Assembly: GCA_023382655.1 (NCBI GenBank)
Contig: JAHDWK010000003.1
Coordinates: forward strand, 248,001-312,000
DNA: 64,000 nucleotides
Origin: Anaerolineae bacterium
Lineage (GTDB): Bacteria; Chloroflexota; Anaerolineae; Promineifilales; Promineifilaceae
Reading direction: 5' to 3'
In this document: positions 50,034-58,013 of the stretch, one piece after another
Layout of the letters: each line of letters starts with the position of its first letter
How positions within the stretch are numbered: position 1 is the stretch's first letter
Translations under genes and position numbers: made by a program
The notes under the pieces: model-generated
What the model saw: the letters and a program-made list of their open reading frames with translations, nothing else
Database searches by the model: none
What the model was told of the DNA's origin: nothing

Positions 50034-50453
50034 ATGAACAAGCAGGTTTTGTATGTTGAAGATCACCCAAACAACAGATTGCTGGTGCAGCGTATTGTGC
50101 AGGCCGAAGGGCTGGAATTTTTAGCCGCAGCCGATGCCGCCACGGGCTGGCACACGGCCGTTACCCACCAACCCGACCTCATCTTCATGGACTTACACTT
50201 ACCTGGTGGTCTCACCGGCTTTGACCTGACGCACCAACTCCGGCAGCTCCCCGCTTTTGCCCATACCCCCATCATCGCCCTGACCGCCTTTGGCAACGAT
50301 GAAGCGGAGGAGGCCGCTCTGGAAGCGGGCTGCAATGACTTTTTACGCAAACCGGCCGACATTCGCCAGATTCGCGCCGTGCTGCATCAATACCTGGGTG
50401 AGCCAACCCAAACCACCCAACCAGGCACGGCCGTTCACGTCGCCTACCTCTAA
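50034..50453 (+). CDS. Single-domain response regulator
   Basis: ATG at 50034 has GGAG about 9 nt upstream. The 139-residue protein is one receiver domain: QVLYVEDHPNNRLLVQRIV, LIFMDLHLPGGLTGFDL (phospho-Asp), PIIALTAFGND and CNDFLRKPADIRQIRAVLHQYL. There is no output domain, so it may act as a phosphate shuttle or bind a partner, such as a histidine kinase elsewhere. Confidence 0.92.
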   Translation: MNKQVLYVEDHPNNRLLVQRIVQAEGLEFLAAADAATGWHTAVTHQPDLIFMDLHLPGGLTGFDLTHQLRQLPAFAHTPIIALTAFGNDEAEEAALEAGCNDFLRKPADIRQIRAVLHQYLGEPTQTTQPGTAVHVAYL

Positions 50454-50530
50454 AATTAGGAATTATGAATTAGGAATTATGAAGCCGGAGGCTCCCTTTC
50501 ATAATTCCTAATTCATAATTCATAATTCCC
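50452..50530. repeat. Word-repeat spacer (TTAGGAATTATGAA)
   Basis: Words AATTAGGAATTATGAATTAGGAATTATGAAGCCGGAGG are followed by CCTCC...TTCATAATTCCTAATTCATAATTCATAATTCC. It forms a long hairpin between the regulator and threonine synthase. Confidence 0.8.
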
Positions 50531-50531
50531 C

Positions 50532-51695
50532 ATGAGCTACCTCTCCCACCTGGAATGTTCCCTGACCGGACAGCGATATGACGCCGACCAGGTCATTCGC
50601 CTCAGCGATGCCGGGCAGCCGCTCCTGGCCCGGTATGATCTGGCCAAAGCGGCGGCTGAGTTGGATCGGGATGCCCTGTTGCAACGGCCGTGTGACATGT
50701 GGCGCTTCTGTGAACTCCTGCCTGTGCGTGATCCACATTACATCACCACCTTCGGTGAAGGTGGTAAACCCGTCCTTAAGTTAGACCAATTAGGCCCTCA
50801 ACTTGGCCTCAACCATCTTTATTTGAAAGACGAAGGGCAAAACCCCACCGGCAGCTTTAAGGCGTTGGGATTAGCCGCGGCCGTCAGCCGTGCCCGCGAA
50901 CTGGGCGTTACCGAATTTGTCATCCCCACCGCCGGGAATGCCGGTGGTGCATTGGCTGCCTATGCTGCCCGTGCCGGGCTGCGCGCCCATGTGTATATGC
51001 CCCAAGACGCTCCTCTCATCAACATCAATGAAGTGCAAATGACCGGCGCTGACCTGCGCCTGATCAATGGCCTGATCAACGATGCGGGCCGGGAAGCCGC
51101 CGCCGACGCTATTGTGGGTGGTTGGTTCGATGTTTCCACGCTGAAAGAACCATACCGCGTTGAGGGCAAAAAAATCATGGGGTATGAGCTGGCCGCTGCT
51201 TTCAACTGGGAACTGCCAGATGTGATCATCTACCCTACCGGCGGCGGCACCGGGCTGATTGGCATGTGGAAAGCATTTGCCGAAATGGAAGAGATGGGCT
51301 GGATTGGTGGCCAACGGCCGCGCATGGTGGCCGCCCAGGCTGATGGTTGCGCGCCGGTCGTCAAGGCTTTCCATGAAGGTTGGGAAACCACCCAACCCTG
51401 GGAAAACGCCTCCACGCTGGCCGGTGGTCTGCGTGTGCCTGTGACCATTGGCGGACGCTTGATGTTGCAAGCGTTGCGGGAAAGTGAGGGCACCGGGGTG
51501 ATGGTAAGTGACGGCCGTATCTTTGAAGCGCAACAACTCCTGGCCCGCAGCGAAGGCATCTTTGTCTCTCTGGAAGCCGCCGCCACCATTGCTGCCCTGC
51601 AAGAGTTGGTCGCCCAAAAATGGCTGCACCCCGATGAACGCATCCTGGTTTTTAATACCGGCAGCGGGTTAAAATACCGCCTCCTGTTATCGTGA
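50532..51695 (+). CDS. thrC: Threonine synthase-like PLP enzyme
   Basis: This 387-residue protein has the PLP lysine in LKDEGQNPTGSFKALGLAAAV, the phosphate loop IIYPTGGGTGLIGMWKAF, the PTAGNAGGALAAYAARAG stretch and a C-terminal NTGSGLKY. It converts O-phosphohomoserine to threonine. The length fits the thrC class with a short N-terminal zinc-finger-like region (HLECSLTGQRYDA). No other threonine genes are near. Translation starts inside or directly after a repeat spacer, with no visible ribosome binding site. Confidence 0.9.
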   Translation: MSYLSHLECSLTGQRYDADQVIRLSDAGQPLLARYDLAKAAAELDRDALLQRPCDMWRFCELLPVRDPHYITTFGEGGKPVLKLDQLGPQLGLNHLYLKDEGQNPTGSFKALGLAAAVSRARELGVTEFVIPTAGNAGGALAAYAARAGLRAHVYMPQDAPLININEVQMTGADLRLINGLINDAGREAAADAIVGGWFDVSTLKEPYRVEGKKIMGYELAAAFNWELPDVIIYPTGGGTGLIGMWKAFAEMEEMGWIGGQRPRMVAAQADGCAPVVKAFHEGWETTQPWENASTLAGGLRVPVTIGGRLMLQALRESEGTGVMVSDGRIFEAQQLLARSEGIFVSLEAAATIAALQELVAQKWLHPDERILVFNTGSGLKYRLLLS

Positions 51696-51696
51696 A

Positions 51697-51765
51697 TGTA
51701 ATTGGGTAACGGGGTAATTGCGTAATTGCGCCAATTACCCGGTTACCCAATTACGCAACTACCCA
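51697..51765. repeat. Word-repeat spacer (GTAATTGGGTAACGGGGTAATTGCGTAATT)
   Basis: Words of the GGTAATT type are followed by AATTACCCGGTTACCCAATTACGCAACTACCC. It separates threonine synthase from the enoyl-CoA hydratase gene. Similar words are at 18643. Confidence 0.8.
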
Positions 51766-51781
51766 ACTCTGGAGGTATTCC

Positions 51782-52573
51782 ATGGACGATCTCGTCTTAA
51801 CCCGGCAGCGTGACGCCATTTTTGAAATCATCCTCAACCGACCCGACAAACGAAACGCCATCAATGTGGAACTGTTTACGCAGTTTGACACGGCCGTGCA
51901 ACAAGCCAACCGCACCCCTGGTCTGCGCGCAGTCTTCATTCGCGGCGAGGGCCAGGCTTTTTCCGCCGGCATTGATGTCAGTTCTCTCTTGGGTATGGCG
52001 GAGCGTTACGGTCCCCACTGGCAGACCCGTATGCGGGCCATCACCGATGACTTTCAACGTGTCCTGACGCGCCTGGAACGGCTGGAACTGCCCACCATCG
52101 CCCTGTTACACGGCTACTGTCTGGGTTTGGCCATGGAACTGGCATTGGCCTGCGATATACGCCTGGCGGCCACCGGCACCATGATGGGCCTGCCGGAAAC
52201 CCGCCTGGGCATGATTCCCGATGTGGGGGGCACCACCCGGCTCGTGCGGCTGGTTGGCCCCGCCCGCGCCAAAGAGATCATTTTCACCGGTCGCCAGTTT
52301 GATGTGACCACGGCCGTACAGTGGGGCATTGTCAATTATGTGCTGCCCCCGGAATCACTTGCCGCCAAAGCTGAAGAACTGGCGACCGAAATATGCCAGG
52401 GCGCGCCACTGGCCGTAGGCATGGCCAAACGGGTTATTGATGGTCTCAGTGATATTGACCGGGGGTTGATGCTCGAAGGCTGGGCACAGAGCCAGCTTTT
52501 CCACACTGAAGATTTCATGGAAGGCGCCCAAAGTTTCCTGATGAAACGCCCGCCGGCCTGGAAGGGCAAATGA
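51782..52573 (+). CDS. Enoyl-CoA hydratase/isomerase family protein
   Basis: This 263-residue protein has the crotonase fold: IILNRPDKRNAINVEL, GEGQAFSAGIDVSSL (oxyanion loop), IALLHGYCLGLAMELALACDIRLAA, and GLPETRLGMIPDVGGTTRLVRLVGPARAKEI. The catalytic Glu at the position of the typical GLPET region is present. It hydrates enoyl-CoA or isomerises dienoyl-CoA in fatty acid or amino-acid catabolism. Substrate is not resolved. GGAGG precedes the ATG. Confidence 0.92.
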   Translation: MDDLVLTRQRDAIFEIILNRPDKRNAINVELFTQFDTAVQQANRTPGLRAVFIRGEGQAFSAGIDVSSLLGMAERYGPHWQTRMRAITDDFQRVLTRLERLELPTIALLHGYCLGLAMELALACDIRLAATGTMMGLPETRLGMIPDVGGTTRLVRLVGPARAKEIIFTGRQFDVTTAVQWGIVNYVLPPESLAAKAEELATEICQGAPLAVGMAKRVIDGLSDIDRGLMLEGWAQSQLFHTEDFMEGAQSFLMKRPPAWKGK

Positions 52574-52599
52574 CGCCATTTAATCCCTGTCAATAAGCA

Positions 52600-52640
52600 A
52601 AACGCCACTCTGGATACAGGGGTGGCGTTTTTTGTTTTTG
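52600..52640 (+). terminator. Terminator of the enoyl-CoA hydratase gene
   Basis: AACGCCAC...GGTGGCGTT followed by TTTTTGTTTTTG. Confidence 0.9.
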
Positions 52641-52740
52641 TAGTGCAAATGGGAACAGTTGGGGAGATACGATGAAGGGGTGTACTGCCGTGACCCCCAA
52701 CCGCTCCCCCTCAATCAACACATTGCCACAAAGCGGAATG

Positions 52741-52830
52741 TGCGCCAGGAGATGAGGCCCTGCTAAAAGCTGGGCAATCGTGGGGAAAACGGGCTGGTGA
52801 CTTGCAAACACATGTGACACGGTGGGGATA
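52741..52830. pseudogene. Decayed duplicated segment, left copy
   Basis: GGGCTGGTGACTTGCAAACACATGTGACACGGTG (52791-52824) and the nearby CGCCAGGAgATGaGGCCCTGCTA match a second copy at 53522-53817 with a few differences. Neither copy has an intact gene. The rest of 52574-52872 shows nothing else beyond the terminator. Confidence 0.5.
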
Positions 52831-52872
52831 ACGGCCACAGCCACCATGTAGATCTCGCCATATCAGCGGGTA

Positions 52873-53424
52873 TCATTCCAAACAATTTTGGATACGAGCA
52901 TCTATCTCATTAATAATGTGTATAAAATCTATAAATGACAAATCCTCCTCATGCATATGTGCATTAACAAAAACATAGTATTGATCATGTTGGAGGATGG
53001 TGCGGCACATAGGAATACTATGCTGTTCTCCGCAAGCCAGTCGAAAATTATCTGCATTAATATTTATCATTTCTAATTCGTCGGGTATTGCCCATGCTTT
53101 TTCTTCCCCTTGTTCACTAAAAACAGGATCTTTTAGATTTTCTTGATACTCCAGCTCTGCTCTATGGGAGGATGAAAATGGAATTACCTGTTGAACAAGA
53201 AAACCGCGACTAAAATGTATTGTAACTCCAGCTGAATTATTAGTTCCTTCGGGAACGGGTGAAAGCACATTGCCAACTGTAGCGCCAGATGGAAATTCAG
53301 ATCCATCAAGTAAGATATCTTCACCTGAGCACCCTGGTGGAAGGTCATTTGATTGTCTACATCCTGCACTGAAAGTGAAAACTAAAATAAGAAAACCGAT
53401 GGTTGGGATTATCTTATTAAACAT
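52873..53424 (-). CDS. Lipoprotein of unknown function
   Basis: The ATG at 53424 has AGGGGGTG 6 nt upstream. The 183-residue protein has a lipoprotein signal peptide (FNKIIPTIGFLILVFTFSAGC), with the lipidated Cys at about residue 19. The mature part is polar with many Glu/Asn residues, several Cys (CSGEDIL, ACGEQHSIPMC, NCLE) that could form disulphides, and no recognised domain. Base composition is A/T-rich, octamers are absent, and decayed repeats flank it, so it is a candidate transferred gene. Confidence 0.7.
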   Translation of the reverse strand: MFNKIIPTIGFLILVFTFSAGCRQSNDLPPGCSGEDILLDGSEFPSGATVGNVLSPVPEGTNNSAGVTIHFSRGFLVQQVIPFSSSHRAELEYQENLKDPVFSEQGEEKAWAIPDELEMININADNFRLACGEQHSIPMCRTILQHDQYYVFVNAHMHEEDLSFIDFIHIINEIDARIQNCLE

Positions 53425-53433
53425 AAAATTCAC

Positions 53434-53941
53434 CCCCTGCCGTGGCCGGTCTTCCAGACCGTGCCACCCTGCGGCTATTGTGGCACTGTGTGGGATGATA
53501 CGTTTCCAAAGGACAAATTGTACGCCAGGATGCGAGGGGCCCTGCTACGGCGCGGTCTTCTGATTTACTGTGGTTGCGTTGCGGCCGGTGTCCCCACCGT
53601 GCCGCCTCACCCTGGCCGAACGGAACCTCTTTGCTCACCACACCACCTCCGTCAATGTCATCTCTATCTATCTCGATGTATCTAGCAGCCAACAGGTCGC
53701 CTCGGACACCTTTCCATGCGGCAGATTTTACGTCGGGGATCACGGCCGTGCGAAAAACCATGCAGCAGCTGATGAAAAACGGGCTGGTGACTGGCAAACA
53801 CATGTGGCACGGTGCGGAACACCGGCCATAGCAAACCCGGAAGATAGCGCCACAGCAGGTGTTGTCCCTTGCTCTGGGGAGAGTTCAACATGTGCCACCT
53901 TTTCAATTCTCTGCGCCTCAGCGTCTCTGTGTTAATTCTTT
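53434..53941. pseudogene. Decayed duplicated segment, right copy, without intact gene
   Basis: The GGGCTGGTGACTGGCAAACACATGTGGCACGGTG stretch (53779-53812) and CGCCAGGATGCGAGGGGCCCTGCTA (53523-53547) duplicate sequences at 52750-52824. Reading frames here are unconvincing. The window around the lipoprotein gene thus looks like a rearranged island. Confidence 0.5.
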
Positions 53942-56539
53942 TCAGACATCCCCCTGATTACCGTTTACCGATAACCGATTACTGGCCAACAAGGCGAGCA
54001 ACCGCCGCGTCACGGCTTTGGTGTCTGGGCCAATTTCGCCGGGGGGGCCGACGCAGGCGGGGCAGCCATCGCGGCAGCGGCAGTCGGCTACCAGTTCCCG
54101 CGCGGCCGTCAGCAATTCGTCATGTAGTTCAAACAATCGCTGGCTAAAACCCACCCCGGCCGCCACCCGTTCATATACCACCACCGTCGGCGCTTGCGTC
54201 AGCGGGCTGCGGCTTTCGGCGCTCACTTCAATGTCGCCGGGGTCGCACATCAGGTAGAGGGGGGCCAGGTTGCGCAGCACATAGGCCAGCCCGCCCAACG
54301 CCGAACGCGCCTGCTGTCCGGCTTCGGCCTGGCGGTGGCAGCTGGGGCAAAGGGTGATCAGGTTTTCTGGTTTGTTGGCCTCGCGGTAGTTTTCGTTTTG
54401 ACCGGGGATGTAGCCGAATTCGCGGAACGGCCGTATGTGATGCACATGCAACACGATAGTAGACCCTTCGGGTTTTCCCAAACCCGAAGGGTCTTTACCC
54501 GGTGCGCCGCACAGGCGGCAGCGATGATTGTCCCGCTCCAACACCACCCGCCGCGCCGCCTGCCAGTTCGGGCCATAATCGTTAGGGCGCAGCAAAATAC
54601 CCGCATCGTACAACTGCTCGGTTAACTCTTCGCTGAAAACCAACCAGTAACCGCTGGTTTCCAGCACCAGTTCCGGCAGTTCAATGGGGCCAAAACCAAG
54701 CGTTTCGTGGGAATACCGTTTAATCTTGCGGTAGCCGGTGGCTTTGGTGACCACGGAGACATCACCAAAGGCGCGGTAGACGCCGCCTGCCGTGTCCTCG
54801 ACTTCCGGCCTTAGTTCCCGGATGGTGCTGCCGATGCTGGCGCGGGTGTAGTAATCCACTTCCACGGAGCGGGCGTAGGCGATACGGCCGTCCCAATCAA
54901 ACCGCTCCACCAGATATGTGCGCGCCTGGTGCATGTAAATGGCGTCTTCATACACCATCACCGGGGCCGTCTCCAGGTCAATCTCGCCAATTACCACCGG
55001 GCGGTCGGGCGCATCCACATCTTGAATGACAACGGTATCATCGCCGCTGGTGCGCAGGGAAACGGCCGTGGCCGGTGCGCCATCCCCCAACCAGTGATAT
55101 TGACCCCGCGTTTCGTGCAGCACCCCTTCCGCCTGCAAAATGGGCAGCAGTTCATCCACCGGGCCATGATTGCCAAAGGCTTCGCCCTGCTGCCAGGGCA
55201 GTTCATAGGCCGCGCACAGCAGATGTTTGACCAGAATGCGCAAATTGTCCGGGTTGGTGAGGGCGTGTTCCGGCGACCGGCCAAAGAGGTAGCGCGGGTG
55301 GCCGCAGATGTATTGATCCAGCGGGTTGTTCCCGGCAATGAGCAAGGCCGCCGATTGCGCCGCCCGCCGCCCGGCGCGCCCCGCCTGCTGCCAGACGGAA
55401 GCGATGGAGCCAGGATAGCCGGTGATGATGGCGGCATCCAGTTCGCCAATATCAATGCCCAATTCCAGGGCGTTGGTGGCGACCACACCGCGCAATTGCC
55501 CGGTACGCAGGCCATGTTCAATTTCGCGCCGCTCCAGGGGCAGGTAGCCGCCGCGATAGCCGGCGACGCTGCTGTTGTCTTGCCCGACGTAGGCCAGTTC
55601 GTCCTGCAAATAACTCAGCAGCAGTTCCACCGTGCTGCGGGCGCGGGCAAAGACGATGGTCTGGATGTCTTGCTGCAAAAAGACGAGGGCCGCATCGCGG
55701 GCGGCCATGACGGTGCTGGCGCGCAGCCCCAGTTCTTCGTCAATGATGGGCGGGTTGTAGAGAATGAACTGTTTTTCGCCGGTGGGCGCGCCGTTTTGCG
55801 ATTCATCTACCAGGGTGAACGGCCGTTCCACCAGCCGTTCAGCGTGTTCCTGGGGGTTGGCAATGGTGGCCGAGCAGCAGATGAATTGGGGATCGCTGCT
55901 GTAGAAACGGCAGAGGCGCTGCAAACGGCGCAGCACGTTGGCAATGTGGCTGCCGAAAATGCCGCGGTAGGCGTGGATTTCATCCAGTACCACAAATTCC
56001 AGGTTGGCGAAGAGGTCGCGCCAGGTGGTGTGGTAGGGCAGGATACCGGCGTGCAGCATGTCTGGGTTGCTGATGAGGATGCCGCCACTCTGCCGGATTT
56101 TGCCGCGCTGGCTGCGGGGGGTGTCGCCGTCGTAACTGTGGGCGGGGATGGGCAGTTTGCCGGAGTGGATGACGGCCGTTGTCTCTGCCAGTTGGTCATG
56201 GGCTAATGCTTTAGTCGGAAAGAGGTAGAGGGCGCGGGCGGAGGGGCGGGCCAGCAATCGTTGCAAGACGGGCACGGTGTAACACAACGATTTGCCGGAG
56301 GCGGTGGTGGTGGCAATGACCACGTTATGTCCCTGGGAAACGGCCGTAATCGCCGCTGCCTGATGGGTATAAAAGCTGTCCACGCCCCGCGTCGCCAGAC
56401 CGGCCCGCAGCCGTTCATCCAGGGAGAAGGGGAGGGTAGCGGTCTGTGACGGCCGTGCCCGCAGCCGTTCCCAGGCGACCACGTTAGCCATAAAGTCTCG
56501 ATTCAGGCGCAGATCGGCCAGTAACTCAGAAAGATTCAT
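53942..56539 (-). CDS. YprA/Hrq1-type DEAD/DEAH helicase with inserted HNH domain and DUF1998 C-terminus
   Basis: Start at 56539 (MNLSELLADLRLN) follows a minus-strand TATAAT (56602-56597); upstream in-frame residues overlap that promoter. The 865-residue protein has helicase motif I ATTTASGKSLCY, DEIH (LDEIHAYRGIFG), CCSATIANP and the C-terminal motifs VATNALELGIDIG and QQAGRAGRR. An HNH-like zinc domain is inserted near residue 690 (CRLCG...VHHIRPF...NLITLCPSCH), and the C-terminus ends in the MZB/DUF1998 domain with CRCRDGCPACVGP. The family remodels or unwinds DNA in repair. The segment GKDPSGLGKPEGS in the HNH region is encoded by a palindromic element at 54461. Confidence 0.9.
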   Translation of the reverse strand: MNLSELLADLRLNRDFMANVVAWERLRARPSQTATLPFSLDERLRAGLATRGVDSFYTHQAAAITAVSQGHNVVIATTTASGKSLCYTVPVLQRLLARPSARALYLFPTKALAHDQLAETTAVIHSGKLPIPAHSYDGDTPRSQRGKIRQSGGILISNPDMLHAGILPYHTTWRDLFANLEFVVLDEIHAYRGIFGSHIANVLRRLQRLCRFYSSDPQFICCSATIANPQEHAERLVERPFTLVDESQNGAPTGEKQFILYNPPIIDEELGLRASTVMAARDAALVFLQQDIQTIVFARARSTVELLLSYLQDELAYVGQDNSSVAGYRGGYLPLERREIEHGLRTGQLRGVVATNALELGIDIGELDAAIITGYPGSIASVWQQAGRAGRRAAQSAALLIAGNNPLDQYICGHPRYLFGRSPEHALTNPDNLRILVKHLLCAAYELPWQQGEAFGNHGPVDELLPILQAEGVLHETRGQYHWLGDGAPATAVSLRTSGDDTVVIQDVDAPDRPVVIGEIDLETAPVMVYEDAIYMHQARTYLVERFDWDGRIAYARSVEVDYYTRASIGSTIRELRPEVEDTAGGVYRAFGDVSVVTKATGYRKIKRYSHETLGFGPIELPELVLETSGYWLVFSEELTEQLYDAGILLRPNDYGPNWQAARRVVLERDNHRCRLCGAPGKDPSGLGKPEGSTIVLHVHHIRPFREFGYIPGQNENYREANKPENLITLCPSCHRQAEAGQQARSALGGLAYVLRNLAPLYLMCDPGDIEVSAESRSPLTQAPTVVVYERVAAGVGFSQRLFELHDELLTAARELVADCRCRDGCPACVGPPGEIGPDTKAVTRRLLALLASNRLSVNGNQGDV
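53957..53985. repeat. Word repeats at the helicase 3' end
   Basis: GATTACCGTTTACCGATAACCGATTAC encodes the last residues (NRLSVNGNQ). It is the same word family as 14414 and 20084. Confidence 0.55.
54461..54494. repeat. AGACCC...GGGTCT palindromic element inside the helicase gene, copy 5
   Basis: AGACCCTTCGGGTTTTCCCAAACCCGAAGGGTCT has the same stem as the terminator at 8263, but here it is in coding sequence and the frame is kept, adding a KDPSGLGKPEGS-type segment between the two Cys/His parts of the HNH domain. Confidence 0.85.
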
Positions 56540-56697
56540 ATCGTTGCGTACCATAACTTTTCTGTCAGCCAGTTCTTCAGATTGATCAAGTATACGATTA
56601 TAACGAATTTGTGATGGCGGTTCAGGCGAAAACAGGGAACGGCCGTCCTTCAACCACCAGGCAGTGAACAGGTGCGAGAAGAGGATTGGGAAAGTGT

Positions 56698-56781
56698 GGC
56701 TGCGGTTGACCGGTAGTTTACGTAAGCGATATAATAGTTTTCATTGACCTGGTATTGGAAGAAAAACGGTCAACCGCAGCC
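56698..56781. repeat. 15-bp inverted repeat around a promoter
   Basis: GGCTGCGGTTGACCG (56698-56712) and CGGTCAACCGCAGCC (56767-56781) are perfect inverted arms flanking a -10 box and start site; the left arm contains the -35 element. It may be a small palindromic mobile element that brought a promoter. Confidence 0.75.
56706..56735 (+). promoter_or_regulatory. Sigma70-type promoter for the gene at 56852
   Basis: TTGACC (56706-56711) and TATAAT (56730-56735) with 18-bp spacing. Confidence 0.6.
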
Positions 56782-56851
56782 ATTCAGGTGTTCGGTTTAT
56801 TTTTAGAAGGGTTATATTCCTTCGCCCAAACCCACCCCTTGCAAGTAAAAG

Positions 56852-57163
56852 ATGTTTAGACGAAAAAAATCATCATTAAAACAAACATCCCCGATTGAGG
56901 GGACGCTGTTGGTGCTTGGCTCACAATCGGCTAACCCGTTGGCGCGTGTCGTGTTGAATGGGTATAGCATTGAGCAGAGCAAATCGTTGGGGCGGCATGG
57001 GGCTTTATGCAGTTTCAAAATAGTAGATGGGGATTTGTGGGCCGAATGGCATTCCCAGGCACAGTTGGTATTACGAACAGAGGCGGGGGATGAAGCCTTG
57101 ATCAAAATTACGGCGCTGCCGGTAGATGAGGATAGTTACGGTCTGATTGAATTTGTGCATTAG
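56852..57163 (+). CDS. Small hypothetical protein
   Basis: This 103-residue protein starts with a basic stretch (MFRRKKSSLKQ) and contains a beta-rich core (GTLLVLGSQSANPLARVVLNGYSIEQSKSLG, residues 17-47) and an acidic end (LPVDEDSYGLIEFVH). No family is recognised. A good promoter lies upstream and a terminator downstream, so it is a monocistronic unit. The distance from the predicted start to the ATG is about 110 bp. Confidence 0.6.
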   Translation: MFRRKKSSLKQTSPIEGTLLVLGSQSANPLARVVLNGYSIEQSKSLGRHGALCSFKIVDGDLWAEWHSQAQLVLRTEAGDEALIKITALPVDEDSYGLIEFVH

Positions 57164-57181
57164 CCAATGGCCGTGTTGATG

Positions 57182-57213
57182 AAGCCCTGGTATATCGCCA
57201 GGGCTTTTTTGTT
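57182..57213 (+). terminator. Terminator AAGCCCTGG...CCAGGGCTTTTTTG
   Basis: AAGCCCTGG-tatatcg-CCAGGGCTT followed by TTTTGTT, downstream of the small gene. Confidence 0.92.
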
Positions 57214-57251
57214 CTCCGTTGGTTGGCGACCATCGCCAGCCTGAAGTCGGA

Positions 57252-58013
57252 TCACAGATTTCGGTTCACGAGCGCTTTGTGTTGGAATTCAGTCCAGAGA
57301 GCCTGGTACGCTTTGGCGGCGGTGGAGCGGGGGGCAAAAGCGGGTAATGGTTGGCGATGCCGGCCCATTTGCTCAATTTGAGAGAGGGCGGGGATGGGAG
57401 TATACAGAACGCGGGGATATTGTTGGTAAACGGCCGTAGCCACTTCCCGGTGCAGCTTGCGGCGAGCATCCACCATGGAAAGAAAAGTATAGAGTGCCTG
57501 GGTATCATGTCCCTTTTTTTTCATAAAGGCCAACATTTGGGCATAGGCATTAACGGCCAGGGTGGTGGGAATGAGGGGGATCAACAGCCGGTCGGCGGCG
57601 GTGAAGATGTTTTCGGCCAACAAATTCAGGGTGGGTGGGCAGTCCAAGAAGATGTACGCATACTCCTGGCGCAATGGGCGAAGAACCCGGCTTAACCGTT
57701 TGGTGGGCTGTTTTTTATCGGAGAAGGCCAATTCCAGGCTGCGGTAGCTGAGGTCGGCCGGCAGCAAATCCAGATGGTCATAATCGGTGCCTTTAATGCT
57801 GCGGGCGATGGCGTTATGTGTCGTGTTCAGGTGGCGCGCATCTTTGACCACTTTGGGCTTGATGCGAAAGTAAAAGCTGCTGGCTCCCTGTGGGTCCAGA
57901 TCACAAAGCAGGGTGTTATGTCCGTTTTGGGCAGCCAGATAGGCCAGGTTGACGGCCGTTGTCGTTTTGCCCACGCCGCCTTTGTGACTGTAGATGGCGA
58001 TGACGGCCGTCAT
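57252..58013 (-). CDS. ParA-family ATPase coupled to a CHAD protein
   Basis: This 253-residue protein has the deviant Walker A KGGVGKTTTAVNLAY (residues 11-25), LCDLDPQGASSFYF, and IFLDCPPTLNLLAENIFTAADRLLIPLIPTTLAV, typical of ParA/Soj/MinD-type ATPases. No ParB gene or parS site is next to it. Instead it overlaps the CHAD-domain gene by 4 bp (ATGA). The pairing suggests positioning of an intracellular body such as a polyphosphate granule (inference from CHAD biology); chromosome partition by an orphan ParA is the alternative. Confidence 0.92.
   Translation of the reverse strand: MTAVIAIYSHKGGVGKTTTAVNLAYLAAQNGHNTLLCDLDPQGASSFYFRIKPKVVKDARHLNTTHNAIARSIKGTDYDHLDLLPADLSYRSLELAFSDKKQPTKRLSRVLRPLRQEYAYIFLDCPPTLNLLAENIFTAADRLLIPLIPTTLAVNAYAQMLAFMKKKGHDTQALYTFLSMVDARRKLHREVATAVYQQYPRVLYTPIPALSQIEQMGRHRQPLPAFAPRSTAAKAYQALWTEFQHKALVNRNL

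Noticed and set aside
53417..53935. Frames on both strands in the decayed segment
   Set aside because: No start context, no recognised domain, and the sequence is a partial duplicate of 52750-52826.
54929..56206. 425-codon plus-strand frame opposite the helicase gene
   Set aside because: The minus frame encodes recognised helicase motifs; the plus frame is His/Val/Gly-rich and has no motif. Similar long antisense frames at 25918-26910 and 60064-61017 were rejected for the same reason.
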